From the NCBI GenBank assembly GCA_009746045.1, contig RPFO01000829.1, positions 1 to 64,000 of the forward strand: a stretch of DNA of 64,000 nucleotides. Direction: 5' to 3'. Numbering within the stretch: position 1 is the stretch's first letter; every line of letters starts with the position of its first letter. Under the pieces are notes generated by a model. It was given only the letters and a program-made list of their open reading frames with translations, had not been told where the DNA came from and ran no database searches. The DNA comes from Mesostigma viride (lineage: Eukaryota > Streptophyta > Mesostigmatophyceae > Mesostigmatales > Mesostigmataceae). Below, in pieces: positions 50,326 to 61,310 of this stretch. The translations under genes were made by a program, and so were the position numbers.

Positions 50326-51195
50326 TTACATGCGAGATCCGGAGAACTGAATGACGACGCCGATTTCGTTGCCGTCGGAATCATAACCGCCTATGGTGAC
50401 GTAGAAGGAGTCGCCCGATGCAAAAGTTTGAGCGTTTAGGAGTTTTTTTGAGCCCACGACGGCAAATTTGCCGTTCAACAGAATCTTAGACGAGTCAGAA
50501 ATCGAAACCGTGTCAGAAAGAACAATCTGTCCGTTTAAAGCGTTGTGTACGGTAATCAAGAACTGATGGTTTGCTAACGGTTTTGAAGGCACGTTGTTTG
50601 CGCTTACGGCGATTGTGTCTATGGCAGCGGAAAACGGAAAAGCCGGCAACAGAATATTTTGAGAACCCGATCCCGTGACAGCGGTCACTGTCGTGGACCC
50701 GTCGAGTTGTGAACCAGAGTAGTGAAATACCTCAGTGGCGACTGGAGTGAACACGTTCGCGTTCACCCATTTGCCGTTCAAGAAATTCAGAACTTGTCCG
50801 GTCTGAGGGTTGTTAATTTCCACGTCTGAAATGCCTTCAAGCACGCTAGGAGTGAGACTATCTATGTACGCTTTGTTAACCGCGTCGTACGGAGTTAGAG
50901 GCGGGGATTGGACCATAACTTTGCCGCCTTCCGATATTGTTAACGAGCGACCAGGGGATAGCAACACGTCCCGATGGAACACAAATGTGCCAAGGGGTGC
51001 TGCCATAGAAGGCCCTTGCGAAAAATCTGTCGAAAAGTTTTGGATGTCTTCATAAGCCCCCACTGCAGAATATCTACGTATGGATAGATTCTGGTTATCA
51101 ACCGTGATTTGAAATTCGCCCACTTCGGGACCTAACGCGACATCGTTTACTAACATCAACGACCGGGTGCGAAGGGTCCCGGACGTGGTCGTCAT
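50326..51195 (-). CDS. Fibre or head-spike protein
   Basis: A 289-residue protein. The N-terminal part contains DAVNKAYIDSL, a motif typical of phage-type tail fibre assembly heads, then NGKWVNANVF and a beta-rich C-terminal domain (residues about 150-289) rich in Ser, Thr, Gly and Val. The same head pattern opens the large fibre at 51234-59670. No membrane segment. The role in attachment is inferred from composition and neighbours. Confidence 0.7.
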   Translation of the reverse strand: MTTTSGTLRTRSLMLVNDVALGPEVGEFQITVDNQNLSIRRYSAVGAYEDIQNFSTDFSQGPSMAAPLGTFVFHRDVLLSPGRSLTISEGGKVMVQSPPLTPYDAVNKAYIDSLTPSVLEGISDVEINNPQTGQVLNFLNGKWVNANVFTPVATEVFHYSGSQLDGSTTVTAVTGSGSQNILLPAFPFSAAIDTIAVSANNVPSKPLANHQFLITVHNALNGQIVLSDTVSISDSSKILLNGKFAVVGSKKLLNAQTFASGDSFYVTIGGYDSDGNEIGVVIQFSGSRM

Positions 51196-51233
51196 TTTTG
51201 CGTAATCATCAATTAGATTCCATAAAAAAATAA

Positions 51234-54200
51234 TTACGAAATAGACCCGCAAAAACGGACTGAACCTACGGTAGAGATGCTAGCAAACACGAAACGAACA
51301 GGGCCGGAGAAATCGGCAGGATGGTTGTACTCGAGAGATGTGGAACCGGTCCCTCCGCTCGCAGCTGCTGTTGTCGGAGATGACATGGAGTGCATTTCGG
51401 AGACGCGGTACGGCCTGTCTTTGCCCGTAGAAATATACTGCCTTATTTGACTGCCCGATCTTTGAAACGCTACAAAAAAGGACTCGCCGGCCATAGGAAC
51501 GCGAAGTCCAGTGCTTTCGATGGACACGAGGTTGCGTTGATATCCTTGACCTCTTGCGTGGTAGAATTTACCAACTCCGCTAGCCGGTAAAAACGAGGCG
51601 AGGCCCAGTCGCTCGCCGGTTCCGTAATTAAGGTACCTCCCAAACACATTAAGGTTCGGGTCAGTGACGGTAAGAACGTTGTCGTACAAAAACGGCCTAG
51701 CAGAGTCGTCCACCATCACGACGCCCGTGTTGATGTCCAAGGGCCGAACTCCGGACTGCTGGTATTGAAACAAGACGGCAAAGTCGACGCCAGTGTTGAA
51801 ACGAATGTCCGTGAACACGCACATGCGAGAATGTGCTTCCTCCAAACCCTTGATGGAGTAATAACTTCCGTTGAGCGTGAACAGATCGTCGGCGGAATTA
51901 TCGGGCCCGAACTCAATCGTGTCTACCGCTGAACCCCCCAAAACCGTGGTTTGGTCCCACGTAGGGTGAATAATGCCAAATGTTGATCTCGCCGAATCGT
52001 CTCCAGAAAACGCGTACCACGAATAACCAGAGGGAACCGGAAACTTTGAAACCGTACGTGTCGTGATTTTTGAGCCAATAGGGAGACTTGCAAACAACCA
52101 ATAGGTCTTCAAAGGTGTGAGGCTTGATCCACCCGTTCCATCCGCAGGGTTTCCAGAGTTGTCCCACGTGCCATTTCGTCCGATCCATATTTTAGCGTCC
52201 GTATCGATAGCAAACATGTACGTCCCGTTTGCTGTGATGGAAGGCGTTACAGCGATGCTTTGGCCAGCCCCGTCAAACCTGTCTACTCCAAGCGTGAGGC
52301 CCCCGTGGTAACCCCTGTAACATCGAACTCGAAATAGAAACGGCCGTTGGGCAGAAAATCGCGCATATACACTCTTGCAGAGTTCCCGATGCCGTTTTCC
52401 CGTGCGGAAAGGCCGTTGTCGAGGAACGACACGCCGTTAAGATTGGAAGCCGAAACTGTGCCAGAGTTCATCACGTGAGTCCCATCCTCGTCCCAAGCAT
52501 GGCTGCCGGGTATGTGGCCGTGAACACGGATTAAATCCCTGCCCGAGCCCGACGATGTGTAGGGGTCGTTCATCGCAAGAGCGAGGCGGAGAGGACGAAG
52601 CGATCCGAACACGCCCAGACATAAAACAATGTCGTCGATTTCAAACGAAGGTGATGTCCACACCCCGTCCCGTCCTCCGATGAAAAGGGAAGGGAGAGAA
52701 GGGAGATTAGGACTGTTTATCGTTACCGACGACCCCTGAATCCCGTCAACGGCGACTCGGATTGTTGACAATAAACCGTCTGTCTCGAAGGTAACAACGA
52801 GGTAGTGCAGGTTTCCGTCAGCCAAGGTGACGCCACCTGGAAGAGAAAGCAACACGTTGGAACCTTGTGGCGATCCAATCCCGTTTTTACGAGCGTGGAT
52901 CGTTAGCGAGGAAGATGATGACAAAGAAATCTGGTAGAAATTCGCAGCGTCCCCGTAACCGATGACTGCCCCAGTTCCCGTTGTCTTTAGTCGAAAACCG
53001 ATCGAAAATGGACTTTCGTTGTTGGGAAACGTCCCTGGCAGACTTGCGTACGCTCCGGACGAAGAGGAAGCCGCAATCTGTAGCATGTTATTTGCGAATA
53101 AGGAAGGTGGCACAGGGACGATAGTTGCTCGCCCTCCCGACCCGTTGTTCAGGCCAGATCCGTTTGAAAACGACCATCGGCCTAGAACTTCGCCTCCCAG
53201 GAGACCTGACTCGTCAGGATCGGTCCACGTTCCCAAGGAAAAACAATTTTGAGTCGAAATTCTCGTCATCTGCGACAAATCGCGCGGTCGTTTTGTCCCT
53301 GCGCTTAGGTACATCCTCCAATGGCCCCAAACGTCTCTTGTCGATGCTAACCAATATTTGCTGCGTTCGCAAAAGTTTTCGTTGAAACGCAGACCAGACA
53401 AGGGGTCGAACGATCCCGTGTAAACACCTGCGCGATTGTTAAGCCCGACTGAAGTGTCCATAAAGAAAAACGAGGCAATCGACGGGTTGTAAGCCTTAGA
53501 AAGATCTAGGGCGTCCATTACTTGGTTGTTGGTGAGACTCTGGTTCCAAAACCGCACGTTATCCCAGTTTGCCTGGTCGCAGGTCGGAAAGCGTGCGTTC
53601 GTTCCAAGGGTAAGCGTTTTGGTCGTCAAGGTTTCGACACTTAGCGATGGTGCATTGCTCAAGGTCTTGAGCTCGCCGTCCACGTACATTTTGAAAAGCG
53701 AGTTGTTGTTCGTCGAATCCGCGGTCCTGGTAACGAGAATGCGATACATCTGATTCGCATTAAGCGTAAGATTGTCGCTTGTCGCAACTTGCGCAGAAGA
53801 TGAAGATAGATACACTTTTCCGGTCGAGTCGACGTGTAAAAAGTAGCACGAGGTAGAAGGATTCCCTAATGCCCAAATGCACGTTCCTCGACTCGCAGAC
53901 GCGGTTAGAGTAAACTCGACGCCAATCGAAAACGGGTTCGTACCGCCCGAAAACCCGTCTGAAAGAGCAACGCTTGCGTATTGGGTGTTCCCGCCCTTGT
54001 CCTCGGGCATTTGAAGAAGGTTAGAAGCGTAGAAAGGCGCAGGGGAAAGCGTTAGAGAGTAACCGGACACTGTCCCTGTATTTGCCCCCGACGCACTGTT
54101 GAAAGTCCACAGAGCTTGCGAAAGCGGAGACGCGGTTTGAGTGTAAATGTGATCCACGTCCTTCTGCGTCACTTCAGTGTTCAAGAAACGGACGTTGTCC

Positions 54201-57200
54201 CACCGCGCCTGATTAGCCAGCCGGAAACGAGCGTTTGTACCGATTCGAAAGTCTTTCGTTGCGAGATTGTGACGGATTAGGAGAGGTGAGGTCTTCAAAG
54301 TCTTCGGCGCGCCGTTGATCCACAATTTAAACAGCGAGTTATTCGTTGACGAGTCGGATGTCCGGCTTACAACAATGTTGTAAGTTGTGGAAACCAAAAA
54401 CGAGTAGTCGTCCGAAGTAGCGACTTGATTCGTATCGTCGCACACTAGAAGTTTTCCCGTAGAGTCGACAAGCAGGTAGTGACATGCAGTCCCCGTCCCC
54501 GGCTGGCCGTATGACCAGATGCATGTGTAAGGGTGCGAGGTACTAAGAAGCGTAAAGTCCACGGCAACCGTGAACACAGACGACGAGAACTCGGTCCCGA
54601 GAGTAACAGTTGCGAATTTTGAATTCCCGCCAAGATCTTCAGGGATGGCAAGTGATCCAGATGCGGCGCTAGTGGTCTGCGAAAGAGTCAGTGCGCTGCC
54701 GGTTGCCGAACCCGTGTTTGCGCCGTTGAAAGCATCAAAACTCCATCGCCCGATAGGGCTTATTTGAATACCGGGAGTTCCCAGTCCGAGCATCGAGTTC
54801 ACCATCGACTGTGTGAACGCCGTGTTGAAGTAACGAATGTTGTCCCAACGACAAGGGTGGCAAGAACTATATCTTGCGTTGGTACCGAGGCGAAACACTT
54901 TGTTCGTGATATCAGAATACTTGATCGTCTGAAACCCGTACGTCGTAGATCCTGTGTTCAGCGTCTTCTGCACCCCGTCAACCCAAAGTCGAATGAGAGT
55001 GTTGTTGTTGGTTGCGTCCGAGGTTCTCGACACGGTAACATTGTACCATCTTCCGGTGACAAACTTAAATGTGTCCGTGGTGTACGCCATCGCGTTGCCT
55101 GAACCGATTTCAAGCCTGCCTTCTAGTCCAGTGCTCCCGTTTACGTAACAAAAGTGACCGTTTCCAGAACCCGTGACGTCTCCATACGCCCAAATAGTCG
55201 TCTGGTTTGCGCCTGAAAGGCTGTCAAAGTATATGTCTGTGGATATTGTAAAGGCGTTCAAACCCGCTTGAAATCCCGACCCCAGTGTCACTTGAGCGTA
55301 ATGAGTGTTTAAACCGGTGTCAATATCGGTTTTCAGCTGCCCTGCCGCCCCTGCGGTGTTTGTGCTCATGTTCGTGATCGCAAGCGCTTCCGTCTGCGTC
55401 CCAGAATTCGCACCTGATAACGCGTTGAAGTTCCATTGACCCACGACAGTAGCGGGCATGGTAGCCTGAGGATAAACGCCGTTAGACAAGTCCACGATTT
55501 CCTGTGCCGTCAATTCGCGATCAAAGATGCGAACACTATCCCACGCTGCGTTCAGAGCGACTCGGCTGACATCGAACTGGCCGATAGTCAAGTTCGGACT
55601 TGAGCTCGTCTGAGACGGAACGTTTACAGTGTTGTTAAGAGAATACTTGACGCCGTTGATCCAAAGAAAGTAGCGAAGGGACGTGCTAGCCGCCCCTGCT
55701 ACGTGCGTGAAGATCATCCGGTAGGTCGTGCTCGTTGCGAACGTCTGCTGGCTTTGGAAAGAAGCGACGCCGCTTCCATTTGTCCCGTTGGAAAGAACGG
55801 CCCACGTACTCGTGCCGTTTGGGGAGTATACATAAACCCACGAAGTTCCGTCTCCGTACCTAAAGATCTCAGGGCTTCCGCTTGTAGAAGGAGTCTTAAA
55901 CGTGACGGAGATCGTCCATGTTGAACCAAGGTTTGGAAGACCCGAGGCGTAACTAGCTTGGTAGTAGTTTTGCGTCGTGGTGGACGTCGTTAGCACCAGC
56001 TGATTGTTCGAGTAGATCATGCCTGTCCCGAACTGCACCATCGCATTAGATGAAGAGTTTGTCCCACTGCTTGCGAGTGACCCGTTTGTAAACGAGTAAT
56101 GAGATAAAGACTGTTCTGTACCCACACCACCTGTGACTTCCTGAGTCGAAAAGGCCTGGTTATAGAAAGATATATTGTCCCACACAGCAGAACTGGTTGT
56201 CGAGAACCTTGCGTTCGTCCCGAGTCGCAGTGTTTTGACGCTCAAGTTTTCCAATGCCAGTGTCTGTTCCGTTTTCAAAGTTTTCTGGTTCCGTCGATCC
56301 ACAACCTGAACAATGCGTTGTTGGAGGTCGCGTCAGTGGTACGAGATACAGCGATTGCATACTTTCGGTTGGCCGAAAGTGTCAAGTCGTCTGTACAGGC
56401 CACAGTTGCTGAACTGGTCGAGAGTAGCAACTTGCCAGTGTTGTCGATAGCGAGGTACACACACGGTGTGCCGATGTTCGGATCACCGTATGCCCATATA
56501 ACCGTATATTGCGTAACGGATGTCACCGTGAACTCCGTGTAGATGCTGAACGCCGAGAGTCCCCCGTTGAAGTCGTTACCAAGACTCGCCATCGCATACG
56601 AAGCGTTCCCGCCCGCGTCCTCGGCTAGCGTGAGGGCGTTCGAAGTAGGAGATACGCCGGGGGCAAATGTAAGAGAGTACCCTGACGCGGTTCCCGTATT
56701 TGCTCCGGTCGCAGAATCAAAGTTCCACAAGCCCGGGGTGGGAGGGTCGACGTAGATGTTTGTGTACCGATCAACTTGCAATTGGTTAAGTTGAGAGTTG
56801 AAGAACGCAACGTTGTCCCACTTTGCCGCGCTTCCAAACTTGTAAGCATCGTTTGTACCCAATCGAAGTTTCTTCGACGTGATGTTGAGTTGGGTAACTG
56901 TCTCATTGGTTGCTAGAAGTCTAGGCACTCCGTTGATCCAGACAGTGAAAAGAGAGTTGTTGTTACTTGCATCCGTTGAACGCGACAAGATGATATTTGT
57001 CAACGTGTTTGTCGCGAGCTGGTAGTCCATTATTGGGACCTTTGCCGTGTGAGTTGCGAGCTCAATCGCTCCTGACGAATGAGCGAGCAGGAAGTAACAG
57101 GGAGAGGATCCGGAAGGATCTCCGTATGCCCAAATGACTGTGTACGGCTGGGAATTCCCCACAAGCGCAAAGTTGCATGCGATTGTGAACGAAGAGAGGC

Positions 57201-59670
57201 CAGAATTGAACTCAGGGCCCAAAACAACCTCGGCGTAGGTATAGTTGCCCCCAGCGTCTTCTTGAAGAGACAGAAGAGCGCCAGATGGGGAAACGCCGTT
57301 AGAAAACGTCATCACGGCCGATTGATATTCGCCCGTGTTTGAACCGTCGTTCGCGTTGAAACTCCAAAACCCGCTTGGGGTAGGAGGAGCGTTAGTGACC
57401 GCGCCGTTCACAAACGAAATAGCGTGCCCTGATGTTTTTTGGAAAGAATCATCCATGTACGCAACTAATGCCGATCCTTTATTGGATCCCAAGTCGACCT
57501 CGACGAGTTCTCGAAAGGCTCCCGAGTACACATCTGCATCGCGACGAAAATAGATATCGTCGATTGAAGAACCGTCTGGTGCATAGATGATGGAATGAGT
57601 GTCAGTAGAGTCACCAGCCGCTTTTGTAAGAGGAGAATCGCCCGTCCCTGTGACGGGTGTCATAAGATTGGTTTCGTCGACAGAAGGAACGATATACCCC
57701 TTTTCTGTTTGCTCGTGAGCAAACGTGAGAGGAGTGCGAATTCGCTTCACAGTCGACTCTTCAACTCCAATTTTAAGAATGGCGAGGTTAGTGAATTTAA
57801 ATCCCGATAGATATCTCGCGTTCGTCGGAGAATACGTAGCGAAGTAGAAGTCTGCATCGTCGACGAATGACACGGGTCGCAGGAGTGACTGTACCAACAA
57901 TCCGTTGCAATACAACGACCACGTGTCTGAGATCCGAGTCAAGCATACGCGATTCCAAGCGTCTAAACGCAGATAGGATTCGGAAAAGGATGCGTTAGTA
58001 GTGAGGCCGTCGATTGTGAGATGAACGCCAGTGTCAACAGAGAAGGACACGGATCCTCCTGACGTTGGCGGAAAACACCCATAGCTGAAGATGCCGACTC
58101 CAGGAATGGGAATCGATGCAGGGAAGAACACATCCAGCAAAATGGTCATGTCGGTCGTGGAAGGAAACCCCTTTCCTCCGATCGCGGCTTTGAACCCTTC
58201 CGAGTCTGCGCTTTGAGGATGGTAAGAGATGACTCTGTCGCTGATCGAGAAATCGTCTGTGCTAGAAGCCGTTGACATCTTCATCTCTACGCCGGATACA
58301 CGATCGAACGGGCGATTTCCGTCAAAATCCCAAAACGACTTGACAGATTCGTACGGAATTCCCTCCAGATCTCCTCCCTTCGTGTACACTTCGATTGGCT
58401 TCAGGTCGCTAAAGTTCCCTCGAGAATCCTTTGCGGCCAAGTACACGGAGTACGGCCGCCCTTCTAAAAGACCCGGGAAAACAAACTCGTTTGACATTAC
58501 TGCATCGTTCCCTTGCATCGTGTCTGTTTTTCTCGACAAGAAACCTTCAGGAGAGGTTTCATTGCCAATAAGAGAGCTCGCAAGGATGTCGGACCTCCTG
58601 CCCTGGTAAGCGTGAGCGGCAACAACAAGGTTGTTCTGTTCTGGGTCGACGAAGTCGTGGCGAACAGAAATGGAGGAGTCAGAGACGGTTGTTGCAGCCG
58701 GCTCGGGGTTGGAAGTCGGTGGAGAAAGATCCGATTCGAGGTCGGTCTTGGTACCAGAAAGAACAATGTTGATTGAAGAGACGGTGTCGGTGACAGTGCC
58801 TGAAATAGTAAGTCTCACGCGGACGCTGTAAGGCTTGTTCTTCGCAAGATCGATCTTCTTGTGATTGGGAAGCGCAATGTTTGAAACCAAAGACCAGCTT
58901 CCATTCCACGACATCGCGATCTGGCCTGTAGTTACAATTCTCGAGACCTCGCGTGCGTGGGAAACCGTCTCCGCCGCTATGTCGCACACTTCCACTTCGA
59001 CAGCCGCCGTGGTCTGAACCGGCGGGGCAGGAGCGGGAACACCTTGTACGGTCACCCAAATGGAGTCTATGAATAGATCGGTTTCCGGCTTAAACGCGTA
59101 TTTTGGAGCTACGTCAGGGTTTGCGAGGAATCCGCTGATGCACGTGTCGAGGAAGGCTCCCGAAAGCACTTCCGCTCGTGTGATCGAACGCGAGAATGCA
59201 GACGATCGAAATTGTCCGCGTTCAGTGACGGAATCTGACACCCATTTGTTTTGAAACGCGTCGTAGACGAGTCCCATGCCATCCGCTGCACCTGTCGTGT
59301 CAACATTTAAAAGAGTCGCGAGCGTCTCAGTTCCCGACCAGCCCGGAAAGAGGTCGGCGTATGCTTTTGGTACGAGATGATCATTCGGCGCATTGTCGTA
59401 TTCAAGACGACTCGCAAACGGGAGTCTCAAAAACGAGCGGACTACAAGATCGCCGATAATGTTCACGTTCTGCTGAAACTCCCAGACGCCGCCTTCATCG
59501 CTCATGTACGGAAGCGCCATGTCTCCGTGATACGTGTAAGCCAGATACCATTGTTCTTCCATCTTTCTCTCTAGCCGGAGAGAGTGGTTCACGACTCTCA
59601 GTCTCCACAAGGAGCCGTCCGCGCCTTCGAGGTTGAGCGCTTTCGCGCGGACGACGCCGCATTCAGCCAT
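51234..59670 (-). CDS. Giant LamG/Fn3/SPRY fibre protein (two frameshifts)
   Basis: About 2,812 codons. The N-terminus (from ATG 59670) has a fibre-like head with VPKAYADLF, then a beta-rich region, an Fn3-like domain, and a series of about eight LamG-like (concanavalin A-type) repeats, each with WSFN or WNFD starts and LRLGTNA ends. The C-terminus is a SPRY-like domain (GRFYFEFDVTG, then TYMFAIDTDAKIWIG). Breaks lie at TTTT (56281-56284) and CCCCC (52300-52304), each one base short. It is likely a surface adhesin or fibre that binds host glycans. The longer upstream frame (to 59961) lies opposite the gene at 59746 and is not used. Confidence 0.8.
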
Positions 59671-59745
59671 GGTTGTTAAAACATAAACAAAATTTGCACG
59701 CGATATTAACGCGGTAAATTTTTGTGCAAGGATTATGTTATCAGG

Positions 59746-59949
59746 ATGTCCTTTGCGGAAACTCTTATCAAGCTGGTTCTCTTGCTTTTCGTGATGTATG
59801 TCAACGCCGGTCTTGCCCTTGTCCATGCTTCTGAAGACTTGAGCTCTCGAAAAAATACGGATCCTAAAGAGTGGATTAAGTTGGTTCTCAAACTTCCGAT
59901 AGACAAGATACCTGGCATGTTGGAAAAAATTAATTACGACGAAAAGTAA
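59746..59949 (+). CDS. Small membrane protein, paralogue C
   Basis: A 67-residue protein with one N-terminal helix (LIKLVLLLFVMYVNAGLAL), a His soon after, then a charged part and a Lys-Leu-Val-Leu-x-Leu-Pro ending. It aligns with the small proteins at 14779 and 15026 at the opposite end of the viral region. A membrane role is likely; function is unknown. Confidence 0.6.
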   Translation: MSFAETLIKLVLLLFVMYVNAGLALVHASEDLSSRKNTDPKEWIKLVLKLPIDKIPGMLEKINYDEK

Positions 59950-59973
59950 TTTTATTACCATAATAAATAAATA

Positions 59974-60270
59974 ATGGACCCCTTTTTACGGATAGCTCTT
60001 GTGCTGGTCGTGGTTTTCTTGATTCTCTCGCTGATCGTGAATCTCGCTGGAGAAGAGCTTGCGAAAAAACTTTGCGAGTGGTTTGGCAAGGAGGACTCTG
60101 AAAAGTGCGCAGAACATGTATTCAATGTATTAAATGTAATCGCTTTGCCCCTGTTGGCCTTGTTCGCTGCTGCAGGGGTGGTCACAAAATGGCAGTCCTA
60201 TAAGGACCAAAGGACAATTGCTAAAGCCGCTCAACTTAAGTTGAATAAGAGCAAGACCGTAAAACCGTGA
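59974..60270 (+). CDS. Two-helix membrane protein
   Basis: A 98-residue protein with helices at residues about 5-27 (IALVLVVVFLILSLIVNLAG) and about 50-72, separated by a charged loop with two Cys, then a basic Lys-rich tail. Its end overlaps the convergent gene at 60236 by 35 bases. Confidence 0.6.
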   Translation: MDPFLRIALVLVVVFLILSLIVNLAGEELAKKLCEWFGKEDSEKCAEHVFNVLNVIALPLLALFAAAGVVTKWQSYKDQRTIAKAAQLKLNKSKTVKP

Positions 60271-60586
60271 AAAACAAAGAGGGGATCAGTGCAACCCTTT
60301 TGATAAGCGCGTTTGCGGCTAAAACAACAGTCAACCACACAAACGCCGTCTGGACCATTACATGAACACTCTCGAAGCGGCTCTCGATGATTTCTTTGCA
60401 ATGAATGGGGTTGGCGTCCCACACGTCCGAAGTCGTGTGTGTCATGGCCGCGCATATGTCGCTTTCTGGCATACTCATCCAGAACCCAAATGAGGCAATA
60501 GGCGGGCCTTTCATAAACAACTTTCGCAGCGGAGAAGATACACATGCCTCGTAAACATATTCCAACGCCCAAAGGGCCCCCTTCAT
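60236..60586 (-). CDS. Membrane protein of unknown function
   Basis: A 116-residue protein. A likely membrane helix lies at residues about 75-95 (VMVQTAFVWLTVVLAANALI), preceded by a loop with several Cys and Met. A shorter hydrophobic patch is near the C-terminus. The alternative frame in the same region (60231-60572) is less hydrophobic and was not chosen. Confidence 0.5.
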   Translation of the reverse strand: MKGALWALEYVYEACVSSPLRKLFMKGPPIASFGFWMSMPESDICAAMTHTTSDVWDANPIHCKEIIESRFESVHVMVQTAFVWLTVVLAANALIKRVALIPSLFFTVLRSCSYST

Positions 60587-60615
60587 CTGACCTACCTTAA
60601 TTAATCCTCTGAAAA

Positions 60616-61026
60616 CTATTTGAACTGTATCAAGAATCTCCTTTTCCCGATTTTAGGGTGAACGATGGAACCAAGGTCCACTGCACGAAAACGCTTTCGC
60701 GCTCGCCTGACGACGACGACAACTCTTTCGGGCTCCTTCTTTGCCAAATGATGATGGCATTTCGGGAGCTCCATTCGAATTGTTTCGATGTTTTCTAGCG
60801 CGTACTTGATGACACCGTGAGTAATAGCCCAACGGAAGAAGTTCATTTGACCGAGAGTCGTCTGCATCGTCCTCGTCCCGTCCGATGACGAGACATTGAT
60901 CTTCTTCCGCCTTGCAAAAGGGTCGAACATCTTCTTTGAGTAGAAATCTAGATGTTCGCGGTAAGACATGTAAAGGTTTACAGGCATGCCGTCATCGTCG
61001 CTGCACCGGGAAGGGGTCTGTGACAT
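60616..61026 (-). CDS. Conserved-looking viral protein with NFFRWAI motif
   Basis: A 136-residue protein from ATG 61026. It contains MSYREHLDFYSKKMFDPFAR, then TLGQMNFFRWAITHGVIKYA, and a basic end. The TxGQxNFFRWAI pattern is familiar to me from small proteins of large DNA viruses, but I cannot name the family with certainty. The ATG lies inside a TGTGACATTTTGTGATA repeat, so regulation and the repeat may be linked. It is the last recognisable viral gene. Confidence 0.6.
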   Translation of the reverse strand: MSQTPSRCSDDDGMPVNLYMSYREHLDFYSKKMFDPFARRKKINVSSSDGTRTMQTTLGQMNFFRWAITHGVIKYALENIETIRMELPKCHHHLAKKEPERVVVVVRRARKRFRAVDLGSIVHPKIGKRRFLIQFK

Positions 61027-61310
61027 TTTGTGATATTTTTTTATCACAAAATGTCACTTTTGTGACATTTTGTGATAAAAAAATGATAAAACGTGACAAA
61101 ATGTGACAAAATGTGATAAAACTGTGACAAATTGTGATCGAGACATGTCATGATTGTGACAAAACGTGACAAACGTGATAAAACCAGCATATTTTGTGAT
61201 AACGTCACTATCACAAAATGTCAAAGTGTCACAAAATGTCACAAACCCACAGAAAAACAAAATGTGACAAGATGATAAATCACAACCACTCAGGGGAAGT
61301 GATATATCAC
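61018..61310. repeat. TGTGAC/TGTGAT repeat cluster at the right edge
   Basis: At least a dozen TGTGACA or TGTGATA words occur in both orientations, often as TGTGACAAAATGTGATA and its inverse. A short hairpin is seen around 61018-61080. The cluster starts at the ATG of the last viral gene and ends where unassigned DNA begins. It may be a viral terminus, an origin, a promoter repeat or a host repeat; the sequence cannot decide. Confidence 0.75.

Noticed and set aside
59671-59961. Upstream extension of the giant fibre to 59961
   Set aside because: It lies opposite the small membrane gene at 59746 and the ATG at 59670 starts a protein with a proper fibre head.
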